This document shows positions 35,701 to 44,693 of a stretch of DNA of 64,000 nt, in pieces (the first letter of the stretch is position 1; each line of letters opens with the position of its first letter). The stretch is from contig JYOD01000026.1 of assembly GCA_000955785.1 (NCBI GenBank), positions 62,001 through 126,000 of the forward strand. Reading direction: 5' to 3'. The stretch is from Burkholderiaceae bacterium 16 (lineage in GTDB: Bacteria; Pseudomonadota; Gammaproteobacteria; Burkholderiales; Burkholderiaceae). The notes beneath the pieces were generated by a model that saw nothing but the letters and a program-made list of their open reading frames with translations, was not told where the DNA came from and ran no database searches. The position numbers were made by a program, and so were the translations under genes.

Positions 35701-36852
35701 ATGACCCCCCAAACGATAAAGACCGTCGAGTTCGAGAAACCGAACCTATCGACGGAGTCCCCCGATGGCGGCAGCTGCGTCGCCCATGCCTGGGCCAAGG
35801 TGCCCCCGGTGCTGTCGGCACAGGAGCGCACGGCGCTGAAGGAGCGCATCAAGGATTTGCTCAAGCAGCGCAATGCGGTGCTGGTAGCGCACTATTACGT
35901 CGATTCGGACCTGCAGGACCTGGCGGAAGAAACCGGCGGCTGCGTGTCGGATTCGCTGGAAATGGCGCGCTTCGGCCGCGACCACCCGGCCAAGACGCTG
36001 GTGGTGGCTGGCGTTCGCTTCATGGGCGAGACCGCCAAGATCCTCAGTCCGGAAAAGACCATCCTGATGCCCGACCTTGACGCGACGTGCTCGCTCGACC
36101 TGGGCTGCCCGGCCGACGAGTTCACCGCGTTCTGCGATGCGCATCCCGACCGTACGGTGGTGGTCTACGCCAATACCAGCGCGGCCGTGAAGGCACGCGC
36201 GGACTGGATGGTGACCTCCAGCATCGGCCTGAAGATCGTCGAGCACCTGCACGCACGTGGTGAGAAGATCCTGTGGGCACCGGACAAGCACCTGGGCGGC
36301 TATATCCAGAAGCAGACCGGCGCGGACATGCTGTTGTGGCAGGGTTCCTGCCTGGTGCACGACGAGTTCAAGGGCATCGAGCTGGATCTGCTGCGCCGCG
36401 AGTTCCCCAAGGCCAAGATCCTCGTGCATCCGGAGTCGCCGGCCAATGTGGTGGAGCAGGCCGATGTGGTTGGCTCGACCTCGCAGCTGATCGCGGCGGT
36501 CCAGGAGCTGGATGCCCGGGAATTCATCGTTGCGACCGACAACGGCATCCTGCACAAGATGCGCCTGGCTGCACCCGACAAGCATTTCATCGAGGCACCC
36601 ACCGCCGGCAACAGTGCAACCTGCAAGAGTTGCGCGCACTGCCCATGGATGGCGATGAATGCACTAACCAACCTGGCTGAGGTGCTTGAGCGCGGCCATA
36701 ACGAAATTCATGTCGATGCCGCCATCGGCCGCCAGGCTGTGACCTGCATCGACCGCATGCTCGATTTCGCCGCGCGGCAGAAGGCCAATGTGCGGCCCAA
36801 GGCCGATTTGGCCAGCGAGCAGGCTTTGTTCAAGGGAATCGGTCCGGCATGA
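35701..36852 (+). CDS. nadA: Quinolinate synthase
   Basis: NadA condenses iminoaspartate with dihydroxyacetone phosphate to make quinolinate for NAD synthesis, using a [4Fe-4S] cluster. The 383-residue product has [40 protein letters not shown] with [13 protein letters not shown], and the late cysteine motif CKSCAHC (Cys 308, 311, 314). The ATG at 35701 is preceded by GGAG, and the residues upstream in the open frame show no similarity. The stop overlaps nadC by ATGA. With nadC, and nadB convergent next door, the whole aspartate-to-NaMN route is encoded here. Confidence 0.95.
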   Translation: MTPQTIKTVEFEKPNLSTESPDGGSCVAHAWAKVPPVLSAQERTALKERIKDLLKQRNAVLVAHYYVDSDLQDLAEETGGCVSDSLEMARFGRDHPAKTLVVAGVRFMGETAKILSPEKTILMPDLDATCSLDLGCPADEFTAFCDAHPDRTVVVYANTSAAVKARADWMVTSSIGLKIVEHLHARGEKILWAPDKHLGGYIQKQTGADMLLWQGSCLVHDEFKGIELDLLRREFPKAKILVHPESPANVVEQADVVGSTSQLIAAVQELDAREFIVATDNGILHKMRLAAPDKHFIEAPTAGNSATCKSCAHCPWMAMNALTNLAEVLERGHNEIHVDAAIGRQAVTCIDRMLDFAARQKANVRPKADLASEQALFKGIGPA

Positions 36853-37736
36853 GCGGTAATGCAAACGTGAACGCAAACGTCAATCCAGTTTTCGACAGCT
36901 ACGGCACGGCGCTGGCCGAGGCGCTGGAAGCCAGTGTACGCGCGGCCATCGCCGAGGATGTCGGCAGCGGCGACCTGACCGGTTTGCTGGTGCCCGCAGG
37001 CAAGTCCGCACGGGCTCGCGTGATCGTGCGCGAGCAAGCCGTGCTATGCGGTCAGCCGTGGTTCGAGGCCTGCATGCGCGCGGTCGATCCCGCGCTGCAG
37101 GTTCGCTGGCAGCAAGCCGAAGGCACCCGCATGGCACCGGACTCGGTGGTGTGCGAGATCACGGGACCGGCCCGCTCGCTGCTGACCGCGGAGCGGCCGG
37201 CGCTGAACTTCCTGCAGTTGCTGTCCGGCGTGGCTACCGTTACGCGCCGTTATGCCGATCTGGTCGAGGGGACGCGCGCGCACGTGCTGGATACCCGCAA
37301 GACCCTGCCGGGCCTGCGCCTGGCACAGAAGTACGCGGTCAAGGTCGGTGGCGGTGACAACCAGCGTCTGGCGCTGTACGACGGCATCCTGATCAAGGAG
37401 AACCACATCGCCGCGGCTGGCAGCATTACGGCAGCCATGCAGGCAGCGGCCGCACTCGATGCGGGCGTGTCGGTGCAGGTGGAGGTGGAAAGCCTGGCGG
37501 AGCTGGAGGAGGCGTTGGCGGCCGGCGCGAAATCGATCCTGATCGACAACTTTACCGAGGCGATGATGTGCGATGCCGTGCGTATCAATGCCGGGCGCGC
37601 GTTGCTGGAAGTCTCGGGTGGCGTCAACGCGGATACCATTCGCGCCTTTGCCGAGACCGGCGTTGACCGGATCTCGGTGGGTGCGCTGACCAAGGATGTG
37701 CGCGCCACGGACTATTCGTTGCGCATCATCGAGTAA
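36849..37736 (+). CDS. nadC: Nicotinate-nucleotide pyrophosphorylase (carboxylating)
   Basis: NadC turns quinolinate and PRPP into nicotinate mononucleotide, CO2 and pyrophosphate. The 295-residue product has [16 protein letters not shown] at the start, [20 protein letters not shown], then [20 protein letters not shown] and [20 protein letters not shown], and the late [13 protein letters not shown] and ILIDNF, all signatures of the family. It is coupled to nadA by ATGA and followed by a terminator shared with the convergent nadB. The N-terminus carries about 20 Asn/Val-rich residues not typical of the family. Confidence 0.96.
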   Translation: MSGNANVNANVNPVFDSYGTALAEALEASVRAAIAEDVGSGDLTGLLVPAGKSARARVIVREQAVLCGQPWFEACMRAVDPALQVRWQQAEGTRMAPDSVVCEITGPARSLLTAERPALNFLQLLSGVATVTRRYADLVEGTRAHVLDTRKTLPGLRLAQKYAVKVGGGDNQRLALYDGILIKENHIAAAGSITAAMQAAAALDAGVSVQVEVESLAELEEALAAGAKSILIDNFTEAMMCDAVRINAGRALLEVSGGVNADTIRAFAETGVDRISVGALTKDVRATDYSLRIIE

Positions 37737-37780
37737 TCTGGCGTTTGAGGCACATCCAAAGTGGCTGGCCGGAAAGAAAC

Positions 37781-37807
37781 AGCGCGCTGCGAGGCGCGCT
37801 TTTTCTT
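37781..37807 (+). terminator. nadC terminator
   Basis: AGCGCGC, loop TGCGAG and GCGCGCT are followed by TTTTCTTT. It lies about 45 bases after the nadC stop and before the convergent nadB. Confidence 0.7.
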
Positions 37808-37830
37808 TGCGTGATGGAAGGCGCGGAACG

Positions 37831-39429
37831 CTACTTCGTCCGCTCGCGCTTGAACAACGGCTGCATCACGGTCGGCAGCGCTTTGGGCAAGGTCTCCGGA
37901 TAGTCGCGGCTAAAGTGCAAACCGCGGCTTTCGTGGCGCGAATAGGCGCTATCGACGATCAATGAGGCGACTTCCACCAGGTTGCGCAATTCCAGCAGGT
38001 CGCGCGTCACGCGGAAGTTGGCGTAGTATTCGGCAATTTCCTCGCGTAGCAGGCTGATACGGTGTTGCGCACGCTCGAGCCGCTTGCTGGTGCGCACGAT
38101 GCCGACGTAATTCCACATCATGCGGCGCAGCTCGTCCCAGTTGTGCGATACGACCACTTCCTCGTCGGCATCCGCCACCCGGCTTTCATCCCAGCCGGGC
38201 AGGGTGATGTCCGGCTGGCCAGCCTTGTCCTGGCCGGCAATGTCGAGTGCCGCCGCGCGTCCGATCACCATGCACTCGAGCAGTGAATTGGAGGCCAGGC
38301 GGTTGGCGCCGTGCAATCCGGTGCAGCCGGTCTCGCCGACGGCGTAGAGGTTGGCCAGATCGGTGCGGCCCGCCGTGTCGGTCACCACGCCGCCGCAGGT
38401 GTAGTGCGCAGCCGGCACCACCGGGATCGGTTCGCGCGCGATGTCGATGCCTAGCTCCAGGCAACGTGCATGGATGGTCGGGAAGTGCTCGCGCAGGAAG
38501 GATTCGGGCTGGTGGCTGATGTCGAGGTGCACGTAATCCAACCCGCGCTTCTTCATTTCGAAGTCGATCGCGCGCGCCACCACGTCGCGCGGAGCCAACT
38601 CGGCGCGCTCGTCGTGCTCGGGCATGAAGCGCGTGCCGTCGGGCAGCTTTAGTAGGCCACCTTCGCCGCGCACTGCCTCCGAAATCAGGAAGGTCTTGGC
38701 GTACGGGTGGTACAGGCAGGTCGGGTGAAACTGGATGAATTCCATGTTCGATACCCGGCAACCCGCCCGCCAGGCCATGGCGATGCCGTCGCCGGTGGCT
38801 GTGTCGGGGTTGGTGGTGTAGAGGTAGACCTTGCCCGCGCCACCCGTGGCCAGCACGGTGTGCGTAGCGGTGATGGTCTGCACTTCGCCGCTGGCGTCGT
38901 TCAGTACGTAAAGGCCATAGCAGCGATTGCCCGGCAGGCCGAGCTTGCGCGAGGTGATCAGATCCACCGCGAAGTGGTCTTCGATGATCGTGATGTTGGG
39001 GTGCTGGCGTGCCTGCTCGGTGAGAGTGGACACGACGGCGTGGCCCGTCGCGTCCGCGGCGTGGATGATGCGCCGCCGGCTGTGTCCACCTTCTCGCGTC
39101 AGGTGGTAGCCCAGTTCGGCTTGGTCGTCGCGCGTGAACGGCACGCCGCGGTCGATCAGCCACTGGATTGCTTCGCGCCCGTGCTCGACGATATAACGCG
39201 TTGCGCTGTCATCGCACAGGCCCGCGCCCGCCACCAGGGTGTCCTGATGGTGCTCGTCATGGCTGTCGCCCGAGTCTAGCACCGCGGCGATGCCGCCCTG
39301 TGCCCAGTCGCTGGCGCCCGTCGTCATGGCGCGTTTGCAGATGATGACAACCCGATGGGTGTCGGCCAGTTGCAGCGCGACCGTCAAACCGGCCAGTCCG
39401 CTGCCGACAATGGCGACATCGAAGTTCAT
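37831..39429 (-). CDS. nadB: L-aspartate oxidase
   Basis: NadB oxidises L-aspartate to iminoaspartate, the first step of bacterial NAD synthesis, with FAD. The 532-residue product starts with the Rossmann motif [16 protein letters not shown] (GSGLAG, residues 9-14), followed by [27 protein letters not shown] and [20 protein letters not shown], with [20 protein letters not shown], the typical succinate-dehydrogenase/fumarate-reductase flavoprotein pattern. Length is normal. It is transcribed toward nadAC, so the three NAD genes form a convergent cluster rather than one operon. Confidence 0.96.
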   Translation of the reverse strand: MNFDVAIVGSGLAGLTVALQLADTHRVVIICKRAMTTGASDWAQGGIAAVLDSGDSHDEHHQDTLVAGAGLCDDSATRYIVEHGREAIQWLIDRGVPFTRDDQAELGYHLTREGGHSRRRIIHAADATGHAVVSTLTEQARQHPNITIIEDHFAVDLITSRKLGLPGNRCYGLYVLNDASGEVQTITATHTVLATGGAGKVYLYTTNPDTATGDGIAMAWRAGCRVSNMEFIQFHPTCLYHPYAKTFLISEAVRGEGGLLKLPDGTRFMPEHDERAELAPRDVVARAIDFEMKKRGLDYVHLDISHQPESFLREHFPTIHARCLELGIDIAREPIPVVPAAHYTCGGVVTDTAGRTDLANLYAVGETGCTGLHGANRLASNSLLECMVIGRAAALDIAGQDKAGQPDITLPGWDESRVADADEEVVVSHNWDELRRMMWNYVGIVRTSKRLERAQHRISLLREEIAEYYANFRVTRDLLELRNLVEVASLIVDSAYSRHESRGLHFSRDYPETLPKALPTVMQPLFKRERTK

Positions 39430-39558
39430 GATGCGAGAGACGCGCGCGTGGCGCGGTCGGGAGGCAGGAAAGCTGGAAAGTGTACACCGGTGGCGCGCTT
39501 GCGTGGGCAGCGCTGAGGAGTCGCGCCAGCGATGCGGCTTTTGCGCCGCAGAAAAAGC

Positions 39559-39581
39559 AAAAACCCCGCCTGAGCGGGGTT
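39559..39581 (-). terminator. rpmB-rpmG terminator
   Basis: On the minus strand AACCCCGC, loop TCAG and GCGGGGTT are followed by a T-run (plus-strand A-run at 39559-39563). It lies about 45 bases after the rpmG stop. Confidence 0.8.
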
Positions 39582-39625
39582 TCTACTAACATGCCGCGCG
39601 ATCGGCATGTGGAAGACAGGATCAA

Positions 39626-39796
39626 TTACTTGATCTTGGTTTCCTTGTACGACACGTGCTTGCGGGCGACGGGATCGAACTTCATGATCTCCATCTTTTC
39701 CGGCATCGTGCGCTTGTTCTTGGTGGTCGTGTAGAAGTGACCCGTACCTGCAGTCGACTCCAACTTGATTTTATCGCGTCCGCCTTTGCTGGCCAT
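39626..39796 (-). CDS. rpmG: 50S ribosomal protein L33
   Basis: L33 is a small protein of the large ribosomal subunit near the E site. The 56-residue reading frame on the minus strand begins [20 protein letters not shown], continues [20 protein letters not shown] and ends in a YKETKIK tail, which is the L33 family sequence. It has no zinc-binding cysteines, so it is the Zn-independent (C-minus) type. It follows rpmB by 13 bases on the same strand, the conserved rpmB-rpmG pair, and the two share a terminator. Confidence 0.95.
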   Translation of the reverse strand: MASKGGRDKIKLESTAGTGHFYTTTKNKRTMPEKMEIMKFDPVARKHVSYKETKIK

Positions 39797-39809
39797 GATG
39801 TGCTCCTAA

Positions 39810-40043
39810 TTAGACTTCGCCGCGTGCGCGCAGATCTACGAGCACGGAGTCGATGCCTTTCTTGTCGATCAGGCGCAGGCCGGCGTTCGAGACGCGCAGG
39901 CTCACCCAGCGGTTTTCCGATTCAACAAAGAAACGACGATTCTGCAGGTTGGGCAGAAAACGGCGCTTGGTCTTGTTGTTTGCGTGGGAAACGTTGTTGC
40001 CGACCATCGGCGCTTTCCCGGTCACTTGACAGACGCGTGCCAT
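39810..40043 (-). CDS. rpmB: 50S ribosomal protein L28
   Basis: L28 is a component of the large ribosomal subunit. The 77-residue product starts [20 protein letters not shown] and has [19 protein letters not shown], with the C-terminal segment [18 protein letters not shown], all typical of the family and of normal length. It has a single N-terminal cysteine and no zinc-binding set. The ATG at 40043 is preceded on the minus strand by AGGAGTGCTTC. A promoter with perfect TATAAT lies about 100 bases upstream. Confidence 0.97.
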   Translation of the reverse strand: MARVCQVTGKAPMVGNNVSHANNKTKRRFLPNLQNRRFFVESENRWVSLRVSNAGLRLIDKKGIDSVLVDLRARGEV

Positions 40044-40141
40044 GAAGCACTCCTAACTCTTCTACGTGGACAATGTTCGCAACAGATCAACAAAAGGCGC
40101 GCTGGCCCGGACTGCAGCGGTTGAGACTTCAGCAAACGAAC

Positions 40142-40171
40142 ATTATAGACCGGAAAGCGACGGTGAATCAA
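40142..40171 (-). promoter_or_regulatory. rpmB promoter
   Basis: On the minus strand TTGATT (40171-40166) and TATAAT (40147-40142) are 18 bases apart. Transcription would start near 40135, about 90 bases before the rpmB ATG. Confidence 0.65.
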
Positions 40172-40231
40172 TGCCTTCCGTAGTTTACCGTGCAGGGGTG
40201 TGCATTCATGCGGTTAGCATCACATGTCGCG

Positions 40232-40906
40232 TCACAACTGGCCGTGCTCGGAGAAGGAGTGAATGCTGCTGCCTGCCACGACGAAATGGTCGAGTACCTG
40301 TACGTCGATCAAGGCGAGAGAGCGGCATAGCGCGCGGGTCATGGCTAGATCGGCCGGGCTGGGCGTGGCGTTGCCCGACGGGTGGTTGTGGGCGACGATC
40401 ACAGCCGCGGCGTTGTGCGAAAGTGCCTTTCGCGCAACTTCACGCGGGTTGACGCTGGTCTGGGTCAGGGTGCCGCGAAATGGCTCTTCGCTGGCCAGGA
40501 GCCCGTTGCGCGCGTCGAGAAACAGGCAGTGAAAGACTTCATGGGGCAGCCTCGCCAGCGTCAGGCGCAGGTAGTTGCGCACAGCCGTGGGTGAGTTCAG
40601 CGCGCCGGGCAACTGCAGTTGCTCGGCCAGCGCGCGCCGGGTGAGTTCCTGCGCCGCCTGCAGTTGCGCGTACTTGGCGCTGCCGATTCCCTTGATGCCG
40701 GCCAGCTGCCCGGCGCCGGCGGAAAGCAGGCTGCTCAGCGAGCCAAAATGGTTAAATAGCTCGCATGCCGGGTCCACTGCACTTTTTTCGGCGACGCCCA
40801 CGCGCAGGAATACGGCGAGCAGCTCGGCATCCGAGAGTGCTGCGGCGCCGCTACAGAGAAGCTTCTCACGTGGCCGCTCTTTGCTGGGCCAGTCGGTAAT
40901 GCGCAT
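40232..40906 (-). CDS. radC: RadC-family JAB-domain protein
   Basis: Despite the name, the family has no proven repair role; it has a JAB/MPN metalloprotease-like fold. The 224-residue product starts [17 protein letters not shown], has a helix-hairpin-helix-like part ([19 protein letters not shown]) and the C-terminal metal motif [16 protein letters not shown] with a downstream Asp. Full metal ligands are present. The ATG at 40906 follows a GGGGGG stretch; the open frame upstream starts at a TTG without similarity. It is divergent from fkpB, and its stop is separated from the rpmB promoter by about 60 bases. Confidence 0.93.
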   Translation of the reverse strand: MRITDWPSKERPREKLLCSGAAALSDAELLAVFLRVGVAEKSAVDPACELFNHFGSLSSLLSAGAGQLAGIKGIGSAKYAQLQAAQELTRRALAEQLQLPGALNSPTAVRNYLRLTLARLPHEVFHCLFLDARNGLLASEEPFRGTLTQTSVNPREVARKALSHNAAAVIVAHNHPSGNATPSPADLAMTRALCRSLALIDVQVLDHFVVAGSSIHSFSEHGQL

Positions 40907-40996
40907 GACACGATCCCCCCGGAACAATGGCACCGCGGACAAGGCGGCGCTCGGTCGAGTCGCTTACAATATGGGTTGTCGACAGGTTGAGCACTC

Positions 40997-41488
40997 ATGA
41001 ATTTGCAAACTATTGCTTCCGGTCCGAAGGACGGCGCCGCGGACGGTCGGAAGACCGTGCAGGCGGATTCCTTCCTGACCCTTCACTACAGCATCTCCCT
41101 CGAGAATGGCACTGAGATCATCAGTACCTTCGAGGAGAAGCCCGCCACGTTGCTGCTGGGGCAAGGCCAGTTCGCGCCCACCCTGGAGCAGGCCCTGCTG
41201 GGTATGCCGGAGGGCGAGCGCATGACTTACCGGCTGGCGGCGGAGCACGCCTTCGGTCCGCGCAACCCTGAGCTGCTGCAACGGGTTTCGCTGGCGACGC
41301 TGCGCGAGAACAGCTCGTTCGAAGAAGACTATGCCCCGGGCGACCTGGTGGAGTTCAACGCGCCGGGAGGCGGAAAGTACGCCGGTGTGCTCAAGGAGAT
41401 CGGGGCGACGTCGGCGCTGTTCGATTTCAACCACCCGCTGGCCGGGCAGACCATCCTGTTCGATGTCCAGCTGATCGGCATTCTCTAA
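40997..41488 (+). CDS. FKBP-type peptidyl-prolyl isomerase (SlpA/FkpB type)
   Basis: This is a predicted cytosolic prolyl isomerase/chaperone. The 163-residue product has [40 protein letters not shown] and [20 protein letters not shown], the FKBP core with the inserted-flap domain that marks the SlyD/SlpA group; the His-rich metal tail of SlyD is absent, which points to SlpA/FkpB. It lies 50 bases upstream of ispH, the fkpB-ispH arrangement found in many proteobacteria. A TACAAT at 40965-40970 is a possible -10 box. Start ATG 40997 is the first in frame with the family N-terminus. Confidence 0.9.
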   Translation: MNLQTIASGPKDGAADGRKTVQADSFLTLHYSISLENGTEIISTFEEKPATLLLGQGQFAPTLEQALLGMPEGERMTYRLAAEHAFGPRNPELLQRVSLATLRENSSFEEDYAPGDLVEFNAPGGGKYAGVLKEIGATSALFDFNHPLAGQTILFDVQLIGIL

Positions 41489-41537
41489 GCAGCACCACCG
41501 GCCGGCAACCGCCGGCACCCTTGAATCGAATCCTTGC

Positions 41538-42500
41538 ATGTCTGAGCTCACCACAGCCACCGATGCCGAGATCCTGATGGCGCAGCCGCGCGGCTTCTGC
41601 GCCGGTGTGGACCGTGCCATCGAGATCGTCGAGCGCGCCCTTGAACGCTACGGCGCACCTATCTATGTGCGCCACGAAATCGTGCACAACGCCTACGTGG
41701 TGGAAGACCTGCGCCGCAAGGGCGCTGTCTTCGTGCAGGAACTGGAGGAGGTACCCCCAGGCTCCACAGTGATCTTCAGTGCGCATGGCGTATCAAAGGA
41801 AGTGCGTGCCGACGCCACGCTGCGCGGCCTCAACGTCTTCGATGCCACCTGTCCGCTGGTGACCAAGGTGCATGTGGAAGTCGGCAAGATGCGCGCCGAG
41901 GGCTGCGAGATCATCATGATCGGGCACAAGGGTCATCCCGAAGTCGAAGGCACCATGGGGCAGGCCGAAGGCGGCATGCTGCTGGTCGAGTCCGCCGAAG
42001 ATGTGGTCAAGCTGCAAGTGGCCGACCCCGGGCGGCTCGCCTTCGTGACCCAGACCACGCTCTCGGTCGACGAGACGCTGGAGATCGTCGCTGCGCTCAA
42101 GGCGCGCTTCCCGCTGATCCGCGAGCCCAAGAAGCAGGACATCTGCTACGCCACCCAGAACCGCCAGGATGCCGTCAAGTTCATGGCGCCGCAGGTGGAG
42201 GTGGTGATCGTGGTGGGCAGTCCCAACAGCTCGAACTCCAACCGCTTGCGCGAGCTCGCCGAACGCCTCGGCGTGCCGGCCTACATGATCGATTCGCCGG
42301 ATCAGCTGCGTGCAGAGTGGGTCGCGGGCAAGCGCCGCATCGGGCTGACAGCCGGCGCGTCCGCACCGGAGGCGCTGGCGCAGTCCATCGTCGAGCGCCT
42401 GCGCCTGCTGGGGGTGCGCAACGTGCGTGCGCTGGATGGCATCGAAGAGAAGATGTCGTTCCCCCTGCCGCGTGGCCTGCAGCAAGTCACTCCCGCCTGA
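41538..42500 (+). CDS. ispH: 4-hydroxy-3-methylbut-2-enyl diphosphate reductase
   Basis: IspH (LytB) reduces HMBPP to isopentenyl and dimethylallyl diphosphate, the last step of the MEP isoprenoid route, with an iron-sulfur cluster. The 320-residue product has the three cluster cysteines, Cys 21 in [12 protein letters not shown], Cys 105 in [12 protein letters not shown] and Cys 203 in [10 protein letters not shown], and the substrate-site segment [14 protein letters not shown]. Length is normal. It follows the FKBP gene after 50 bases and is probably co-transcribed with it. Confidence 0.97.
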   Translation: MSELTTATDAEILMAQPRGFCAGVDRAIEIVERALERYGAPIYVRHEIVHNAYVVEDLRRKGAVFVQELEEVPPGSTVIFSAHGVSKEVRADATLRGLNVFDATCPLVTKVHVEVGKMRAEGCEIIMIGHKGHPEVEGTMGQAEGGMLLVESAEDVVKLQVADPGRLAFVTQTTLSVDETLEIVAALKARFPLIREPKKQDICYATQNRQDAVKFMAPQVEVVIVVGSPNSSNSNRLRELAERLGVPAYMIDSPDQLRAEWVAGKRRIGLTAGASAPEALAQSIVERLRLLGVRNVRALDGIEEKMSFPLPRGLQQVTPA

Positions 42501-42878
42501 TTCCCCGCTGATTCCGTAGCGGCCGGCGGCTGTCTCATGACGCTGCCGGCACCGGCTGGCGCGGACCTTCCTTTCCAGATTGGTGCATCATCCCCGTGCC
42601 GGCCCCCGGCCCCCGGCCGTAGCGCGTCCGCTGCGGCTGGCGCTCGCCTTGCTTCCCACTTTCCCGTCCACGCCCGGCCTCGCGCTCTGCCCAAGCGTTG
42701 CAGGCAGGCCCGGCGCGATCCAGTCCAGGCTGGTGCAACTGGTTGCCGCCTGCTTCGCACCACTCCATTGCCACGGTTGCACCAATATATCGCATCGATA
42801 TATAGCCTGGTATTCCTTGGATAATGCGCATACCCGCCGCCGCGGCCCTTGTACCTGTCTGCACTAAAAGACAACCAA

Positions 42879-42906
42879 GGGAAATCCCTGTAATTGGGGA
42901 TTTCCC
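42879..42906. repeat. Inverted repeat GGGAAATCCC / GGGATTTCCC
   Basis: GGGAAATCCC (42879-42888) and its exact reverse complement GGGATTTCCC (42897-42906) are separated by eight bases. Part of it (ATTGGGGATTTCCCTA, 42893-42908) recurs with one extra base at 43099-43115 in the second repeat. Confidence 0.7.
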
Positions 42907-43023
42907 TATTATGGTGCTGGCGTGCTCGCTCGTTGTATATGAATGAGGCGGTTCATATTAAATGAAACACCTATTTAATACGGTGTCTGAGCGAGTGACG
43001 CAAACGCTGCAAAAGTGGCCTCT

Positions 43024-43077
43024 AGCCTACGGTAGGCACGAATCTTGTTAGTGTCAACGGCTAGCCTCCATGTAGGC
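43024..43077. repeat. Two short GCCT/AGGC inverted repeats
   Basis: GCCTACGGTAGGC near 43025-43037 is a perfect six-base inverted repeat around one G. About 39 bases on, GCCTCCATGTAGGC repeats the pattern imperfectly, and both copies are preceded by CTA. They look like paired binding sites or RNA stem-loops in the livK upstream region. Confidence 0.5.
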
Positions 43078-43113
43078 GGGAATTGCCCCAATTTGTGCAT
43101 TGGGGAAATTCCC
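43078..43113. repeat. Long stem-loop upstream of livK
   Basis: GGGAATT (43078-43084) pairs with AATTCCC (43107-43113), and CCCCAAT (43086-43092) pairs with ATTGGGG (43099-43105), with one mismatch between the two stem halves and a six-base loop. It lies about 45 bases before the livK -35 box. Confidence 0.65.
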
Positions 43114-43157
43114 TAGCTCATTTGGCGGGTTAATCCTTCAGGTTGTTGCGTCGCATA

Positions 43158-43206
43158 TTGCATCCGTATAAAAAGGGAATACAATTCGCGCGTTTCAAAT
43201 TGAAAC
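43158..43206 (+). promoter_or_regulatory. livK promoter with palindrome at the start site
   Basis: TTGCAT (43158-43163) and TACAAT (43180-43185) are 16 bases apart, so transcription should begin near 43192. Exactly there lies GTTTCAAATTGAAAC (43192-43206), an inverted repeat with seven-base arms, well placed for a repressor. Confidence 0.6.
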
Positions 43207-43282
43207 TAAACTATGGCGGTTCAGGGGAAACGTCCGGGGGGCGTTGGTTTACCCTGATCATGTGAATCCTAGGAGATCACTC

Positions 43283-44485
43283 ATGCAAATCACGTTTGCC
43301 AAGATTCTGCCGATCGCAGCCGCAGTGGCGCTGGTTACTGCTTGCGGCAAGAAAGAAGAAAAGCCGGCCGAGCCGGCAGCGTCGGCGCCTGCCGCGGCAG
43401 CGCCCGCAGCCGGTGGCGGCGAAGTTGTAGTCAAGATCGGCCACGCGGCACCACTCACCGGCGGTATCGCTCACCTTGGCAAGGACAACGAAAACGGCGC
43501 TCGCCTGGCCGTGGAAGAAGTCAACAAGGCCGGCCTGGAAGTCAACGGCAAGAAGGTCAAGCTCGAACTGGTCGGCGAAGACGACGCGGGCGACCCGAAG
43601 ACCGGCACCGCCGTGGCGCAGAAGCTGGTGGACGCGAAGGTCGTGGCCGTGGTCGGTCACCTGAATTCGGGCGTATCGATCCCGGCCTCTAAGATCTATA
43701 GCGATGCCGGCATCGTGCAGATCTCGCCGTCGTCGACCAACCCCGACTACACCAAGCAAGGGTTCAAGACGACCTTCCGAGTGGTCGCCACCGATGCCCA
43801 GCAGGGTCCGGCACTGGCCAACTACGCCACCAAGAGCCTGCACGCCAAGAGCGTGGCCATCGTTGACGATGCCACCGCCTACGGCAAGGGCCTGGCCGAC
43901 GAGTTCGAGAAGACCGCCAAGGCTTCCGGCGTGAACGTGGTGGCGCGTGAAGCCACCAACGACAAGGCCACCGACTTCAAGGCCATTCTGACCAAGATCA
44001 AGGGCAAGAAGCCCGACGTGATCATGTACGGCGGCATGGACGCCACCGGCGGCCCGTTCGCCAAGCAGGCCAAGGAACTCGGCATCACTTCCAAGATCGT
44101 TGGCGGCGATGGCGTGTGTACCGACAAGGTGGCCGAGCTGGCCGGCGATGCCGTGCAAAACATCATCTGCTCGGAAGCTGGCCTGGCACTGTCGAAGATG
44201 GAACAGGGCGCGGATTTCGACAAGCGCTACCAGGCTCGCTTCAATGCGCCGGTGCAGATCTATGCGCCGTTCACCTATGACGCCGTGATGGTCATCGTCG
44301 ACGCCATGAAGCGCGCCAACTCGACCGAACCGGCGGCCATCCTGGTCGAGATGCCCAAGACGAACTACAAGGGCCTGATCGGCAACATCGCCTTCGATGA
44401 AAAGGGCGACATGAAGGAGGGCACCATCACGCTGTACGAGTACAAGGACAAGAAGAAGACCGTCCTTGACGTCGTGAAGATGTAA
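43283..44485 (+). CDS. livK: Branched-chain amino-acid-type ABC transporter substrate-binding protein
   Basis: This is the substrate binder of the Liv-type importer encoded directly downstream. The 400-residue product starts MQITFAKILPIAAAVALVTAC, a lipoprotein-type signal with lipobox VTAC at residues 18-21, followed by an Ala/Pro/Glu linker and then the Leu/Ile/Val-binding fold (VKIGHAAPLTGGIAHLGKDN, VAVVGHLNSGVSIPASKIYS, ISPSSTNPDYT). Lipid anchoring is unusual among Gram-negative LivK proteins, most of which are free in the periplasm. The ATG at 43283 has AGGAG at 43271-43275. A terminator separates it from livH. Substrate specificity within this family cannot be read from sequence alone. 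Confidence 0.93.
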   Translation: MQITFAKILPIAAAVALVTACGKKEEKPAEPAASAPAAAAPAAGGGEVVVKIGHAAPLTGGIAHLGKDNENGARLAVEEVNKAGLEVNGKKVKLELVGEDDAGDPKTGTAVAQKLVDAKVVAVVGHLNSGVSIPASKIYSDAGIVQISPSSTNPDYTKQGFKTTFRVVATDAQQGPALANYATKSLHAKSVAIVDDATAYGKGLADEFEKTAKASGVNVVAREATNDKATDFKAILTKIKGKKPDVIMYGGMDATGGPFAKQAKELGITSKIVGGDGVCTDKVAELAGDAVQNIICSEAGLALSKMEQGADFDKRYQARFNAPVQIYAPFTYDAVMVIVDAMKRANSTEPAAILVEMPKTNYKGLIGNIAFDEKGDMKEGTITLYEYKDKKKTVLDVVKM

Positions 44486-44510
44486 TCCGGGCTTACCGGC
44501 CCATCCGAAC

Positions 44511-44543
44511 GGCACCGCGAGTATGTTGCGGTGCCGTTTTTTT
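44511..44543 (+). terminator. Terminator/attenuator between livK and livH
   Basis: GGCACCGC (44511-44518), a nine-base loop and GCGGTGCC (44528-44535) are followed by G and seven T residues. It would reduce read-through from livK into the membrane-component genes, so the binding protein is made in excess. Confidence 0.8.
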
Positions 44544-44693
44544 AGCCTTGCCTTACATGCAGCATCCTTACCATGGGTGGAGTAGGCAGGCCGCTTACCA
44601 GCAAACAACCGCACTACCAAGCCACCCACATATCAACGTCCCCCCGGCATCCACACCATGTCGAGGGAAATTGGACGGAAGCAAGGAGTTTTC

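Larger units (their letters stand above)
42501..43282. other. Long repeat-rich region upstream of livK
   Basis: Nearly 800 bases hold no gene I can support; the short frames at 42537-42867 lack any similarity or ribosome-binding site. The second half has lower G+C content than its surroundings and carries a series of inverted repeats (42879-42906, 43024-43037, 43063-43077, 43078-43113) before the livK promoter (43158-43185). Confidence 0.55.

Noticed and set aside
34019..35821. A 600-codon minus-strand frame opposite the desaturase gene
   Set aside because: It overlaps the desaturase, whose histidine boxes are intact, and has low-complexity antisense composition and no recognisable domain.
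42537..42867. Short overlapping frames downstream of ispH
   Set aside because: They lack ribosome-binding sites and any similarity, occur in several frames at once and are rich in Pro/Arg/Ala as expected of chance frames in G+C-rich DNA.
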